A DNA stretch of 64,000 bases from Oceanobacillus sojae. GTDB lineage: Bacteria > Bacillota > Bacilli > Bacillales > Amphibacillaceae. A program made the translations under genes and the position numbers. Position 1 is the first letter of the stretch. Each line of letters begins with the position of its first letter. The notes under the pieces were generated by a model. The model searched no databases, was not told the DNA's origin, and saw only the letters and a program-made list of their open reading frames with translations. This document shows positions 55,229-63,763 of the stretch, in pieces. The stretch lies in contig NZ_LT727812.1 in NCBI RefSeq assembly GCF_900162665.1, forward strand, positions 415,570-479,569, read 5' to 3'.

Positions 55229-56287
55229 TTAACTCCCCTGATTAGGAATTCGAATATGAATATATGTACCCTGGCCCTGCCTTGAACGGATAGCAAAAGT
55301 TCCGCCCAGCTCTTCGCTGCGTTCCTTCATTGTTTTCAGTCCATAAGAAGCTTTATTACCCTGTTGATTTTCAGATTCAAATCCTATCCCATCATCTTCA
55401 ATACGGACATAAAGCTCATCCTGCTTCCGTTTTATTTCTATCTTTACTATATTTGCATTCGCATGCCGTAATATATTTGATAGAGATTCCTGAATAATCC
55501 GAAAAAGATGTTCCTCCACCACTTCTTTTAAATCCGGCATTTCATCAATATCAACTTGGAATGTCAGGTTGCTCTTCTGCTCCAGAGCATCTATCAGCTT
55601 CTGAACTCCTTCTTCCAATGTTTCCCCGCTTGTCAGATAAACCGGCCGTAGATGAAGCAATAATGCACGCATTTCTGCCTGAGCCTGATGTGCTGAATGT
55701 ACAGCCTCCTGCATTTGCTCTCTTGCTGTGGCAGGATTTTTATCAAATAGCTTTAATGCTGTTTCTGATAACATTGCCAGCCCGAAAAGCTCCTGACTGA
55801 CAGCATCATGAAGGTCTCTGGCAATCCGCTGTCTTTCCTCAATAACTGCTGCTTTATGTGCTGATTTCGCATAATCTGCTTTCTCATCAGCCATCCGCTG
55901 CAACGACTGAACCTGGCGCTGTAGTTTATCCCCTAAATCATTGAGCTCGTCAATGATTCGATCTGTTTCATCTACATCTTCATGAATTTTCGAAATTTTG
56001 GAATTGTAGTTCCCGTTGGCAAATTGTTTGATCTGAATCGAGATGGCATCTAAACGCATTTTTAGTAAGTTCCCGATTTGAGTAAATCCCGCTTGTAAGG
56101 ACAAAATAAAACCGATAATCAGATACAGACCGATAAATAAAAAGATGCTTTGTGCTGTTAACCATTCCGGATCCCAAATAACAAATAAAGATAGAATAAT
56201 TGCCAGCAGGATACAGGTCGTTAAAAATAAATTATATAGATGTAATCTGATAAAACTGAATCGGACACTTCTCCACCGTTGTTTCAT
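55229..56287 (-). CDS. liaS: LiaS/VraS sensor histidine kinase
   Basis: A 352-residue HisKA_3-type kinase of the intramembrane-sensing group. Two N-terminal transmembrane helices (about residues 15-33 and 44-65) have only a short extracellular loop. A HAMP-like linker and coiled coil lead to the phosphoacceptor in RIARDLHDAVSQELFG (about residue 155) and an ATPase domain (NILRHANANIVKIEI, IEDDGIGFE). It partners LiaR and is held off by LiaF in unstressed cells according to the B. subtilis model. Confidence 0.93.
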   Translation of the reverse strand: MKQRWRSVRFSFIRLHLYNLFLTTCILLAIILSLFVIWDPEWLTAQSIFLFIGLYLIIGFILSLQAGFTQIGNLLKMRLDAISIQIKQFANGNYNSKISKIHEDVDETDRIIDELNDLGDKLQRQVQSLQRMADEKADYAKSAHKAAVIEERQRIARDLHDAVSQELFGLAMLSETALKLFDKNPATAREQMQEAVHSAHQAQAEMRALLLHLRPVYLTSGETLEEGVQKLIDALEQKSNLTFQVDIDEMPDLKEVVEEHLFRIIQESLSNILRHANANIVKIEIKRKQDELYVRIEDDGIGFESENQQGNKASYGLKTMKERSEELGGTFAIRSRQGQGTYIHIRIPNQGS

Positions 56288-56298
56288 TTTATCCCCCC

Positions 56299-57087
56299 TT
56301 ATACCCGATCAATACGAATAGAACCCGCCTTTAAACGTATCTCGATATACAATTTTTTAGTAGCACTTTCAAACTGATCCGTTTCATAAAATAATTCTGT
56401 ATTAATCCCGGCAGATTCTTCACCTGAAATGTTTATATCTCCTGCTTTGGCTGTTGCACTGGCTTGAAATTCCACTTCTTCCGGGATAATAATAGTGACG
56501 TCACCTGCTAATGAGCGGATATTTATTTCCGTTTCCTCATCAGGGATATACGCATCTGTTAAATCCAGATAATAAGTGCCTACCATCGTATTTATGTTCA
56601 TTGGCTCCAGATTCCAATTCCCCTTTTTCTCCATATCGCCTATAGTAAATGGATTATCTTTGTTTTTAGAATATACAGCAATTTTCCTACGATCTTTTTT
56701 TGCTTTTTTATGTTTGTTAGAGCCGCTGCTGTACAATACTAAAAAGTGAAATCCGCGAAATAAACTGAGTCCTATAAAAATTAAAATCATCGGCCAGAGC
56801 TTAAACACACTCCAAAATGTAAAATCAACCAATCCAAACCTGTCCGCTAATAAAAGCCCTCCGAAAACAAGCAGAAAAATCCCGCTCATCCAAGCTCCAC
56901 GTCTATTGATAATAGCTGTCCCCAGAAGTACAACTCCTGTCACAACAAAGAACAGCGGATAAATATATCCCCAGCCGAAGCTTAATTCAAAACCATCTAT
57001 ATTCAAACTGTTTACAATTAACATGACTCCAATCCAAATAAAGCAGATCGCAATAAAATAAGATAAAATTCTCTTCATACGATTCAT
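56299..57087 (-). CDS. liaF: LiaF-type negative regulator of the Lia system
   Basis: A 262-residue membrane protein. Four hydrophobic helices cover about residues 6-112. A C-terminal cytoplasmic domain of the LiaF family follows (MVGTYYLDLTDAYIPDEETE, IRSLAGDVTIIIPEEVEF). It inhibits LiaS in the absence of envelope stress. AAAGGGG precedes the start region; TTG 57090, ATG 57087 or ATG 57078 are possible. It is 11 bases upstream of liaS. Confidence 0.88.
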   Translation of the reverse strand: MNRMKRILSYFIAICFIWIGVMLIVNSLNIDGFELSFGWGYIYPLFFVVTGVVLLGTAIINRRGAWMSGIFLLVFGGLLLADRFGLVDFTFWSVFKLWPMILIFIGLSLFRGFHFLVLYSSGSNKHKKAKKDRRKIAVYSKNKDNPFTIGDMEKKGNWNLEPMNINTMVGTYYLDLTDAYIPDEETEINIRSLAGDVTIIIPEEVEFQASATAKAGDINISGEESAGINTELFYETDQFESATKKLYIEIRLKAGSIRIDRV

Positions 57088-57144
57088 CAACCCCTTTCTC
57101 TATGGTTCTATTTTACTTGAGAAAACTGTTTGGAGAGAACCAGC

Positions 57145-57795
57145 TTAAGAATGTTTCCTTCTCCGTCTTAGGTCTGAGATTATTTTATCTAAACGTATAA
57201 AAATATAAAGCAGTGCAAAACCAAGGGTAAACCCGGCTATAATATCTGTTAAATAATGTACATTGATAAAAAAGCGGCTGATTCCTATCAAAAATACAAG
57301 TGTACCCAGCCCAATCTGTATAATAAGTGCTATTTTTTTTGAACGGATCTTTTTACAAAGTAAATACGCAATCAGGCCATAGCAGACCATTGAAATCATA
57401 CTGTGTCCGGATGGAAAACTGAACCCTTCTGCATTTAGTGCAACAGAAATACTCGGTCTTTCTCTGAAAACCAGTTGCTTTATAAATGAATTCAGCAGGT
57501 GCGCAAATAAAGAGCCTCCTAAAAGCAATAGTCCCGGATACCAGTGCTTATATATAAGCATCAGTCCTATAGCGGCTGCAATAGCTATTGGTATAAGTAC
57601 GTGTGAAGATCCAAGCTCCGTAACAGCCCGGAAAAAATCATATGTACCTGTTCCATGAACAAGGGTGACTATCGATCTTGTCCATTGATCGGTATAAGGA
57701 AGCATTTCCATTTTTATTTGTATTACCCAACCAATACTTAATAAAAATCCAGCTGTCCATATACTGAATAAAATGGCTGCAGATTTATTCTTCAT
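57145..57795 (-). CDS. PAP2 family phosphatase, putative undecaprenyl-diphosphatase
   Basis: A 216-residue membrane phosphatase with six helices and the three PAP2 motifs: KQLVFRERPS (about residue 109), FPSGHSM (about 128) and SRFFINVHYLTDI (about 174). Such enzymes (BcrC, YodM) recycle undecaprenyl pyrophosphate and can give bacitracin tolerance. It lies 55 bases upstream of liaF on the same strand without an obvious terminator, so it may share the envelope-stress transcript. The exact lipid substrate is inferred. Confidence 0.85.
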   Translation of the reverse strand: MKNKSAAILFSIWTAGFLLSIGWVIQIKMEMLPYTDQWTRSIVTLVHGTGTYDFFRAVTELGSSHVLIPIAIAAAIGLMLIYKHWYPGLLLLGGSLFAHLLNSFIKQLVFRERPSISVALNAEGFSFPSGHSMISMVCYGLIAYLLCKKIRSKKIALIIQIGLGTLVFLIGISRFFINVHYLTDIIAGFTLGFALLYIFIRLDKIISDLRRRRKHS

Positions 57796-57895
57796 GCTAT
57801 CTCTCCTTCTGTTCTCTCTTTTATGCTAAACAGGTTTACTGAAAATAACAACGGTAAATATACATATGGAAGCAAAATTTTATATTCTCTTATAT

Positions 57896-57930
57896 GAATA
57901 ATATATTTCAACACACGAAATATATTATTC
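57896..57930. repeat. 14-bp perfect inverted repeat in divergent gap
   Basis: GAATAATATATTTC (57896-57909) and GAAATATATTATTC (57917-57930) flank a 7-base loop, midway between the PAP2 gene and the M20 amidohydrolase gene. There is no T-run, so an operator is more likely than a terminator. Confidence 0.6.
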
Positions 57931-58028
57931 TACAGTACAATTAATTAGTGATATAATAAAATAGATTGGAAATAAAATGAGATTTCACACAATTCTCAGT
58001 CGTACTACAATACTTAAGAGGTGATCAA

Positions 58029-59204
58029 ATGTTATCAGCTATTCATTCGCTAATTGATAACACATATGAAGAAATGGTTGACATTCGCAGATATTTGCAT
58101 CAGCATCCGGAATTGTCATTTCAAGAAACGGAAACAGCTAAATACATTGCGAATTATTATGAAAAATTAGGTATCCCATATGAAAAAAATGTGGGCGGAA
58201 ATGGTGTTGTAGCCACACTTAAAGGGGCAAAACCGGGGAAAACAGTTGCCTTCCGCGCTGACTTCGATGCCCTGCCGATACAGGATGAAAAGGATGTCCC
58301 TTATAAATCACAGGTTCCGGGTGTCATGCACGCTTGCGGCCATGATGGACACACAGCTATTCTGCTTACATTTGCAAAGGTTATGCAGCAGTTTCAGAAT
58401 GATTTGGAAGGAACCATTGTTTTTATTCATCAGCATGCGGAGGAGTATGCCCCGGGCGGAGCCAAGCCAATTGTTGAAGCAGGCGCCTTAAAAGATGTAG
58501 ATGCTGTATTCGGGACACATTTATGGGCTCCTCTCCCGCTTGGCACTATATACTCTTCGCATCAGGCAATCATGGCCGGTGCAGACCGGTTTGAAATTAC
58601 CATTCAAGGGAAGGGCGGACATGGCGCTATTCCACAGGATACAAAAGATGCTATTGTAATTGGTGCTGAGGTGGTGTCACAATTCCAGCAGATTGTCAGC
58701 AGACGATTAAGCCCGCTGGCATCCGCTGTTATCTCTATCGGCATTTTTGAAGCAGGAAATGCTTTTAATGTGATTGCAGACCAGTCGAAGCTGGTTGGAA
58801 CAGTCAGACATTTCGATATTGCTGTTCAGGAAAAAATCATTGGAGAAATGGAACAAATTCTGAAAGGGATTTGTGATTCTTTTGGCGCTTCCTATGAATT
58901 TAACTATGTTAAAGGGTATCCGCCAGTTATTAATCATCCGGAACAAACGGATCTCGTCCTGGAAGCAACAAAGGAAATTGACGGGGTAGATCTCACTGCT
59001 ATTACAGAACCATTAATGGTCGGAGAGGATTTTTCTTATTATTTATTAGAAAAACCCGGCTCTTTCTTCCTGACAGGTGCTAATCTGGAAGGTAATGATT
59101 ACCCGCATCATCATCCTAAATTTGATATTGATGAAAGATCAATGGTCATTGCTGCAAAAGCGTTCGCCAATATTTATTTATCTTATCAGGATCAAGCAAA
59201 ATAA
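58029..59204 (+). CDS. yhaA: M20 family amidohydrolase (YhaA-like)
   Basis: A 391-residue M20D zinc hydrolase of the N-acyl-amino-acid/hippurate hydrolase group. Features are RRYLHQHPELSFQE near residue 20, the metal-ligand cysteine-histidine in HACGHDGHTA (about 102), QHAEEYAPGGA (about 137) and MVGEDFSYYL near 350. A dimerisation domain sits in the middle. AAGAGGTG precedes the ATG. The position beside ecsB corresponds to yhaA in B. subtilis. EcsC, usually between them, is absent. Confidence 0.88.
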   Translation: MLSAIHSLIDNTYEEMVDIRRYLHQHPELSFQETETAKYIANYYEKLGIPYEKNVGGNGVVATLKGAKPGKTVAFRADFDALPIQDEKDVPYKSQVPGVMHACGHDGHTAILLTFAKVMQQFQNDLEGTIVFIHQHAEEYAPGGAKPIVEAGALKDVDAVFGTHLWAPLPLGTIYSSHQAIMAGADRFEITIQGKGGHGAIPQDTKDAIVIGAEVVSQFQQIVSRRLSPLASAVISIGIFEAGNAFNVIADQSKLVGTVRHFDIAVQEKIIGEMEQILKGICDSFGASYEFNYVKGYPPVINHPEQTDLVLEATKEIDGVDLTAITEPLMVGEDFSYYLLEKPGSFFLTGANLEGNDYPHHHPKFDIDERSMVIAAKAFANIYLSYQDQAK

Positions 59205-59249
59205 AAAACAAGCTGACGGCTATATCACATGGCCCTCAGCTTGTTTTTT
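59203..59249. terminator. Bidirectional terminator
   Basis: AAAAAACAAGCTGA (59203-59216) pairs perfectly with TCAGCTTGTTTTTT (59236-59249). It includes the last bases of ecsB and serves both convergent genes. Confidence 0.9.
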
Positions 59250-60468
59250 ATACTTTATCTAATTTAGGTTTTACATAGAGCTTAATATAAGCCCAAACAA
59301 AGGTAAGACCTCCAAGTAATATGATCAAACTTCCCAGCCACTCCAGCTGGAAGATAAATAAAAAGGTAAAAGCAAATGCCTGTACATAGCCGAGCTTCCG
59401 AATAATCCGGATAACAGCTGTCTGCTTCAAACCCGGGTCAACCGGATAAAGATCCAGCCACATTTGGGTACGGTGATGCTGATAAAGAGTCATCATTTGA
59501 AAGACACTTAAATAGATAAACAGAATAGCAAATACCATTTTAATCCAAATGTTAGGAATCACCCAAATAAAAATACCGCCAATGACGACAAGCCGGATAT
59601 ACATTCCTAAATAATCCCCGCTGCGCAGAAAGGAAATCTGATATAAATAATCATAGGTTGCCGACCGTTCAAATGGAATTCTGCTGATAAACGTTTTCGT
59701 CAGCCAGTCCCTTCTCTTTACTTTATTTTTCAAATGCGGAACATCTGCAAATAAATTAGCAATACGGTAAAAGGATTGTAAACGGATCTGATCCTTCTCA
59801 ATCAACAAGTCCCAAAAAATTCCGGGCTGCTTCGATGCGACAATAAAATCATATACAATAACCAGAAAAAGCAGCACAATCGTTATAACAGCATATAAAG
59901 CCTGCCCCTCAATAACAAAATAGGCTATGACAATATTTAGCAGCGTCCGTACTGTTAAATCAATAGTTCTTGAGTTTTTATCCCGGACTTTCAGCATGTA
60001 CCAGTTTATCAGCATATTCATCCCTTTTAAAAGAAGAAATAAAAGAACTGTAACAAGAAAAACACTCCCTGCCCGTTCGTCGAAACTGGTAAAATACAAT
60101 GGACTGAATGCAGCGGATGCTAACACAATCAAATATGTCTGAATGACGAAGCTATAAATTATACTATTACGGAAATACGGACCCATCTGCTGTTCTGCCG
60201 CAAGAAGAAATACCAGATCCGGCTCCTGCAGCAGCGTCCTTATTGGATTATAGCTTATCATCAGTCCTAATACGATTCCCATGATAATGCCTGTCGGGAA
60301 ATTAGGCGGCAGCTGTTCCAGCCACTGCTGATAGTAATAAGCTGTTGCAGCTATGAAAAAAAACATAGCAAATGCAATATGCCCGTTAAACATATACTTT
60401 AAATACCTGCTTAAATTCTTCACATGTGCAGATAAGCGTTTTTTATAGAATGCATGGGAATCAAACAT
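59248..60468 (-). CDS. ecsB: ABC transporter permease EcsB
   Basis: A 406-residue polytopic membrane subunit of the Ecs transporter, which affects protein secretion, intramembrane proteolysis (RasP) and competence in B. subtilis. About eight to ten hydrophobic helices in two clusters are separated by a soluble stretch (LLIEKDQIRLQSFYRIANLF). The ATG at 60468 is preferred because AAGGAAG is suitably spaced; it overlaps the end of ecsA by eight bases. Confidence 0.9.
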   Translation of the reverse strand: MFDSHAFYKKRLSAHVKNLSRYLKYMFNGHIAFAMFFFIAATAYYYQQWLEQLPPNFPTGIIMGIVLGLMISYNPIRTLLQEPDLVFLLAAEQQMGPYFRNSIIYSFVIQTYLIVLASAAFSPLYFTSFDERAGSVFLVTVLLFLLLKGMNMLINWYMLKVRDKNSRTIDLTVRTLLNIVIAYFVIEGQALYAVITIVLLFLVIVYDFIVASKQPGIFWDLLIEKDQIRLQSFYRIANLFADVPHLKNKVKRRDWLTKTFISRIPFERSATYDYLYQISFLRSGDYLGMYIRLVVIGGIFIWVIPNIWIKMVFAILFIYLSVFQMMTLYQHHRTQMWLDLYPVDPGLKQTAVIRIIRKLGYVQAFAFTFLFIFQLEWLGSLIILLGGLTFVWAYIKLYVKPKLDKV

Positions 60469-61204
60469 GATCATCTTCCTTTGTCAGCTGAACATATAAA
60501 TCATCCAGTGTTGCATCCGGCATCTGGAACTCTCCACGAAGTTCCCCCAAGGTCCCTTCTGCCCGTAATTTCCCATCATGTAAAATGATAAAACGGTCAC
60601 AGTATCTTTCCGCTGTGGCCAGGATATGTGTGGACATTAACACCCCTGCCCCCTGCTGCTTCATGGAATCCATCATCTGCAGATAAGATTGGATTCCCAA
60701 TGGATCCAGTCCAACAAATGGTTCATCGACAATATAAAGCGGCGGTTCAATAAGAAAAGCACACATAATCATGACTTTCTGCCGCATTCCTTTTGAAAAA
60801 TGAACCGGGAACCAATTCAATTTCTTTTCGAGCCGGAATTCTTTTAAAAGCTTAGGCAGCCTCTGCTCAAACACCTCTTCCTCAATTCCGTAAGCCATTG
60901 CGGTCAGCCTGAGATGTTCGTATAAAGTCAGTTCATCATAGAGGATAGGCATCTCAGGAATATATGCCATCTGATTACGATACGCTTCCGGATCATTCTG
61001 AAAGCTTTTTCCCTGAACCAGCACTTCTCCTTTTTTGGGCTGCATTAAACCGATAATATGTTTAATGGTTGTACTTTTTCCAGCCCCATTTAGTCCAATG
61101 AGTCCGACGATTTCTCCTTTATTTAAATCAAATGATATATCATGTAAAACATTTTTATGGGTATAGCCCCCATATAAGTTTTCTATATGTAATAAGGTAG
61201 TCAC
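60461..61204 (-). CDS. ecsA: ABC transporter ATP-binding protein EcsA
   Basis: A 247-residue ABC ATPase. Walker A is GLNGAGKSTT (about residues 37-46), the signature is a variant, FSKGMRQK (about 139), as usual for this group, Walker B is LYIVDEPFVGLDP (about 158), and the switch histidine is in STHIL. It is the first gene of ecsAB and divergent from hit, as in B. subtilis. Cargo is still unknown for the family. Confidence 0.93.
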   Translation of the reverse strand: MTTLLHIENLYGGYTHKNVLHDISFDLNKGEIVGLIGLNGAGKSTTIKHIIGLMQPKKGEVLVQGKSFQNDPEAYRNQMAYIPEMPILYDELTLYEHLRLTAMAYGIEEEVFEQRLPKLLKEFRLEKKLNWFPVHFSKGMRQKVMIMCAFLIEPPLYIVDEPFVGLDPLGIQSYLQMMDSMKQQGAGVLMSTHILATAERYCDRFIILHDGKLRAEGTLGELRGEFQMPDATLDDLYVQLTKEDDHV

Positions 61205-61446
61205 CCTGTCATCCTCCTTTGTTCATTACTTTGATTTTATCATCATTCCAGAAAGATTCCAAAATGAACCGTTCTACAAATTACGGGAGCTTTTGCTAAA
61301 GATATTAGCTGATAAGTTATATCTCGTATTTAAAGAAACCTTTTACACTTCCTTCTTTAAGAATAATATAGAATCCTTTACTTTACCCGGCCTAACTCTT
61401 TACAATAGAAAAAAGAATATTTTTTTCTATTGATAAGGAGGAACAA

Positions 61447-61881
61447 ATGATGGCTCATGAAGATTGTATTTTTTGCAAAATTGTCGATGGAGATATACCT
61501 TCCGCAAAGGTCTATGAGGATGAAAAGGTATATGCTTTCCTCGATATCAGTCAGGTAACGAAAGGACATACACTTGTTATTCCAAAGGAACACTCAAAAA
61601 ATATTTATGAAACTTCACCAGAAACAGCAAAAGAACTATTTAGTAGAATACCCGCTATTGCTAAAGCCATTCGTGATGCATACCAGCCGCTGGGAATCAA
61701 TCTGCTCAATAATAATGAAGCAGCAGCAGAGCAGTCAGTTTTTCATCTGCATGTACATTTAATCCCGCGTTACGGCGACGGAGACGGTTATTATCCAAAC
61801 TGGACAACACATACAGAGGACTATTCATCAGAGGATTTACAATCTGTTGCTAAAGCAATTAGCGGGCAGATAAAGCAATAA
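61447..61881 (+). CDS. hit: HIT family protein Hit
   Basis: A 144-residue histidine-triad hydrolase. CIFCKIVDGDIPSAKVYEDE opens the protein, and the catalytic HLHVHLIPRY (about residues 98-107) gives HxHxH. It hydrolyses adenosine phosphoramidate-type nucleotides. AAGGAGGAA precedes two adjacent ATGs (61447, 61450). It is divergent from ecsA, the standard Bacillus order. Confidence 0.93.
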   Translation: MMAHEDCIFCKIVDGDIPSAKVYEDEKVYAFLDISQVTKGHTLVIPKEHSKNIYETSPETAKELFSRIPAIAKAIRDAYQPLGINLLNNNEAAAEQSVFHLHVHLIPRYGDGDGYYPNWTTHTEDYSSEDLQSVAKAISGQIKQ

Positions 61882-61969
61882 AAGCAGCAAATTTAGTTCT
61901 TTTTATTTTAATCAGTATTTGATATACTGGCTGTATCCTTTCGCGGCTGGCAATAAGCGCACAGCCGGA

Positions 61970-62002
61970 AAGCAGAGTTTAGAAAAGCAGAGGAGAGTTA
62001 AG
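61970..62002 (+). promoter_or_regulatory. TRAP-binding NAG-repeat array over the trpP ribosome site
   Basis: Triplets AAG, GAG, TAG, AAG, GAG, GAG, AAG start at 61970, 61975, 61980, 61985, 61990, 61995 and 62000, an exact 5-base period. More NAG triplets occur at 61955, 61962 and 62008. The array covers the ribosome site (AGGAGAG, 61991-61997) and ends three bases before the ATG. Tryptophan-bound TRAP should block translation, as known for B. subtilis trpP. Confidence 0.85.
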
Positions 62003-62004
62003 TA

Positions 62005-62523
62005 ATGAAGACAAAAATTTTAACAATGCTTGCCCTATTGGTGAGTATCGGAACCGTATTACATCTGGTAATGCCCCCGCTATTATTTGGAGTGAAGCCT
62101 GACATGATGCTGGCAATGATGTTCTTAGGAATTATTTTATTCCCCAAATGGAATTATGTACTTCTGATTGCATTTGCAACTGCAGCTATTTCCGCATTAA
62201 CTACAGCTGCTCCTGGAGGACAAATCGCTAATCTGATTGATAAACCAATAACCGCAATTGCTTTCTTCCTGTTGTTTTTACTGGCAGGAAAGCATTGGAA
62301 TACAAAGGTGACGGCATCTGTATTAACGTTTGCAGGAACACTGATCAGCGGCAGTATCTTTTTATCCGTAGCACTTTTTATTCTTGGATTTTTAGATGGC
62401 GGTTTTCTCGCTTTATTTGCAGCTGTTGTTCTTCCTGCAGCAGTAATGAATACAGTAATCATGTTAGTTGTCTATCCAATTGTGGAAGGTATTTTGAAAC
62501 GAAGTAAGATGGCTGCGGTTTAA
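62005..62523 (+). CDS. trpP: Tryptophan transporter TrpP
   Basis: A 172-residue membrane protein with five hydrophobic helices (about 5-22, 32-60, 75-95, 105-130, 138-162), matching the TrpP (YhaG) family of tryptophan importers. Features are LVMPPLLFGVKPDMMLAMMF, TTAAPGGQIANLIDKP and a C-terminal VYPIVEGILKRSK. The leader carries a TRAP-type NAG array, which strongly supports the assignment. It sits between hit and yhaH and ends in a terminator. Confidence 0.92.
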   Translation: MKTKILTMLALLVSIGTVLHLVMPPLLFGVKPDMMLAMMFLGIILFPKWNYVLLIAFATAAISALTTAAPGGQIANLIDKPITAIAFFLLFLLAGKHWNTKVTASVLTFAGTLISGSIFLSVALFILGFLDGGFLALFAAVVLPAAVMNTVIMLVVYPIVEGILKRSKMAAV

Positions 62524-62575
62524 ATGAAGAAGAGTGGAAAAGAAAAATCCTTTCCCCCTTTCTTCGTCTTCAAAG

Positions 62576-62612
62576 GCATTCGTTCCATTTTTATTTGAAC
62601 GAATGCTTTTTT
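62576..62612 (+). terminator. Terminator of trpP
   Basis: GCATTCGTTC (62576-62585) pairs with GAACGAATGC (62597-62606), followed by TTTTTTCT. Confidence 0.88.
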
Positions 62613-62726
62613 CTTTTATTGCAACGCATATTTATCATATATTCACTGTTTTGTGTTAAGATAATGGTAAGTTAAAAATATTAACACTAGCAGAAAATGA
62701 TTCCATTTCCTATAATAAGTATGTAT

Positions 62727-62761
62727 GGTTCATTTTATGAACCTCCTATTTATTGTATAAT
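62727..62761 (+). promoter_or_regulatory. Palindrome and -10 element upstream of yhaH
   Basis: GGTTCATTTTATGAACC (62727-62743) is a perfect 7-3-7 palindrome. TATAAT follows at 62756-62761, so the palindrome would cover the -35 region. It is a candidate operator; the regulator is unknown. The remainder of 62613-62821 shows nothing else. Confidence 0.5.
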
Positions 62762-62821
62762 GTTTAATTACATGTGGTAAAAGGAAAAGGTATATGGAAA
62801 GAAGAAAGGAGTGCGTTTCCT

Positions 62822-63193
62822 ATGTCTAAGAAAAAATCATTAACTATCGGATTCCTGGTCGGAGCATCTGTCAGCGCTGGTATTGCATTACTAAGCACAC
62901 CTGAATCCGGTAAGGACATCCGCTTAAGAGTTAAAAACCAATCCTTAGAATTAAAAGATTTACTGATGAACTTAAAAGAGGACAGTATCCGAATTAAGGA
63001 ACAGCTGCTTCGAACTTCTAAAGAAGGTGCCGTTCTGGTCAGAGAATTGACAGAAGAAATGCGAAAATCTGTGGAAGACTGGAAAAACGCGGTAGAGCCT
63101 CAGCAGGAAAATATTCATCAATCGCTGGAACAAATTGAATCAAGTATTCGTGAATTAGAAGAAAAAATTAAAAACACAAATGCCAATTCATAA
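62822..63193 (+). CDS. yhaH: YtxH domain protein YhaH
   Basis: A 123-residue protein. A short basic start and one hydrophobic segment with a glycine zipper (IGFLVGASVSAGIALLSTPE, about 8-27) are typical of YtxH/YhaH proteins. The rest is a charged helix predicted as coiled coil. Its role is unknown; B. subtilis yhaH is a stress-associated gene in the same neighbourhood. AAAGGAGTG precedes the ATG at 62822. A palindrome overlaps its promoter, and a strong terminator follows. Confidence 0.87.
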   Translation: MSKKKSLTIGFLVGASVSAGIALLSTPESGKDIRLRVKNQSLELKDLLMNLKEDSIRIKEQLLRTSKEGAVLVRELTEEMRKSVEDWKNAVEPQQENIHQSLEQIESSIRELEEKIKNTNANS

Positions 63194-63236
63194 AAAGAAA
63201 GCTTTTGCCTGAAAACCGTCGGCAAAAGCTTTCTTT
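63194..63236. terminator. Bidirectional terminator after yhaH
   Basis: AAAGAAAGCTTTTGCC (63194-63209) pairs perfectly with GGCAAAAGCTTTCTTT (63221-63236), with T-runs on both strands. Confidence 0.9.
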
Positions 63237-63245
63237 TTTCTGCAG

Positions 63246-63344
63246 TTAAACGGGGATACCACCTTCTGTGCCCAAATAAAATTTAGCAATATCTGGATAT
63301 TTATTATAATGAATATGAAAAGCTGTACTCAGAAAACTGGGCAT
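63246..63344 (-). CDS. Possible 32-residue protein, convergent with yhaH
   Basis: The frame begins MPSFLSTAFHIHYNKYPD and ends GTEGGIPV. It has a good AAGGAAGTG ribosome site five bases before its ATG and ends ten bases from a bidirectional terminator. These signals favour a real gene, but 32 codons is short and no family was recognised, so coding status is uncertain. Confidence 0.35.
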   Translation of the reverse strand: MPSFLSTAFHIHYNKYPDIAKFYLGTEGGIPV

Positions 63345-63463
63345 CTTTTCACTTCCTTCGATAAAGAAATTAGAAACCTGTATAACTTTATTACTGTTCA
63401 ACACTATTTGTTTTTGATAGAGTTATAGGAGTATCATTATTGTAAAGGGGCGTTACATAGAAC

Positions 63464-63649
63464 ATGGCTATCTTCTATATTATTTTTGGTTTTTTAATAT
63501 TACTTATTTTTAATGTCATGATCAGTGCTATTTGTACGAAGATGGGACTGTCCAGACAAAAGTCAGAAAGGATGGACCGGGTCACGAACATGATACTGGT
63601 AGCTATGCTTGTTTGTTCATATATCCGCATTTTAAATGTGACAGTTTAA
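63464..63649 (+). CDS. Small membrane protein of unknown function
   Basis: A 61-residue protein with two hydrophobic segments (about 2-20 and 43-58) joined by a basic loop (CTKMGLSRQKSERMDRV). No family recognised. AAAGGGG lies about 13 bases before the ATG, which is a long spacing. It precedes prsA by 114 bases on the same strand; B. subtilis also has a small membrane protein gene near prsA (yhaL), but I see no clear sequence match. Confidence 0.5.
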   Translation: MAIFYIIFGFLILLIFNVMISAICTKMGLSRQKSERMDRVTNMILVAMLVCSYIRILNVTV

Positions 63650-63763
63650 TGTGATTTTTAAGTAAATTGTTGAAAATATTTATTTAAAATGGAAAAGTAT
63701 GATATATTAATCATGGTAAACAATAAAAGTAATATTAGGAAAGAGTAGGAGTGTATATCAGAC

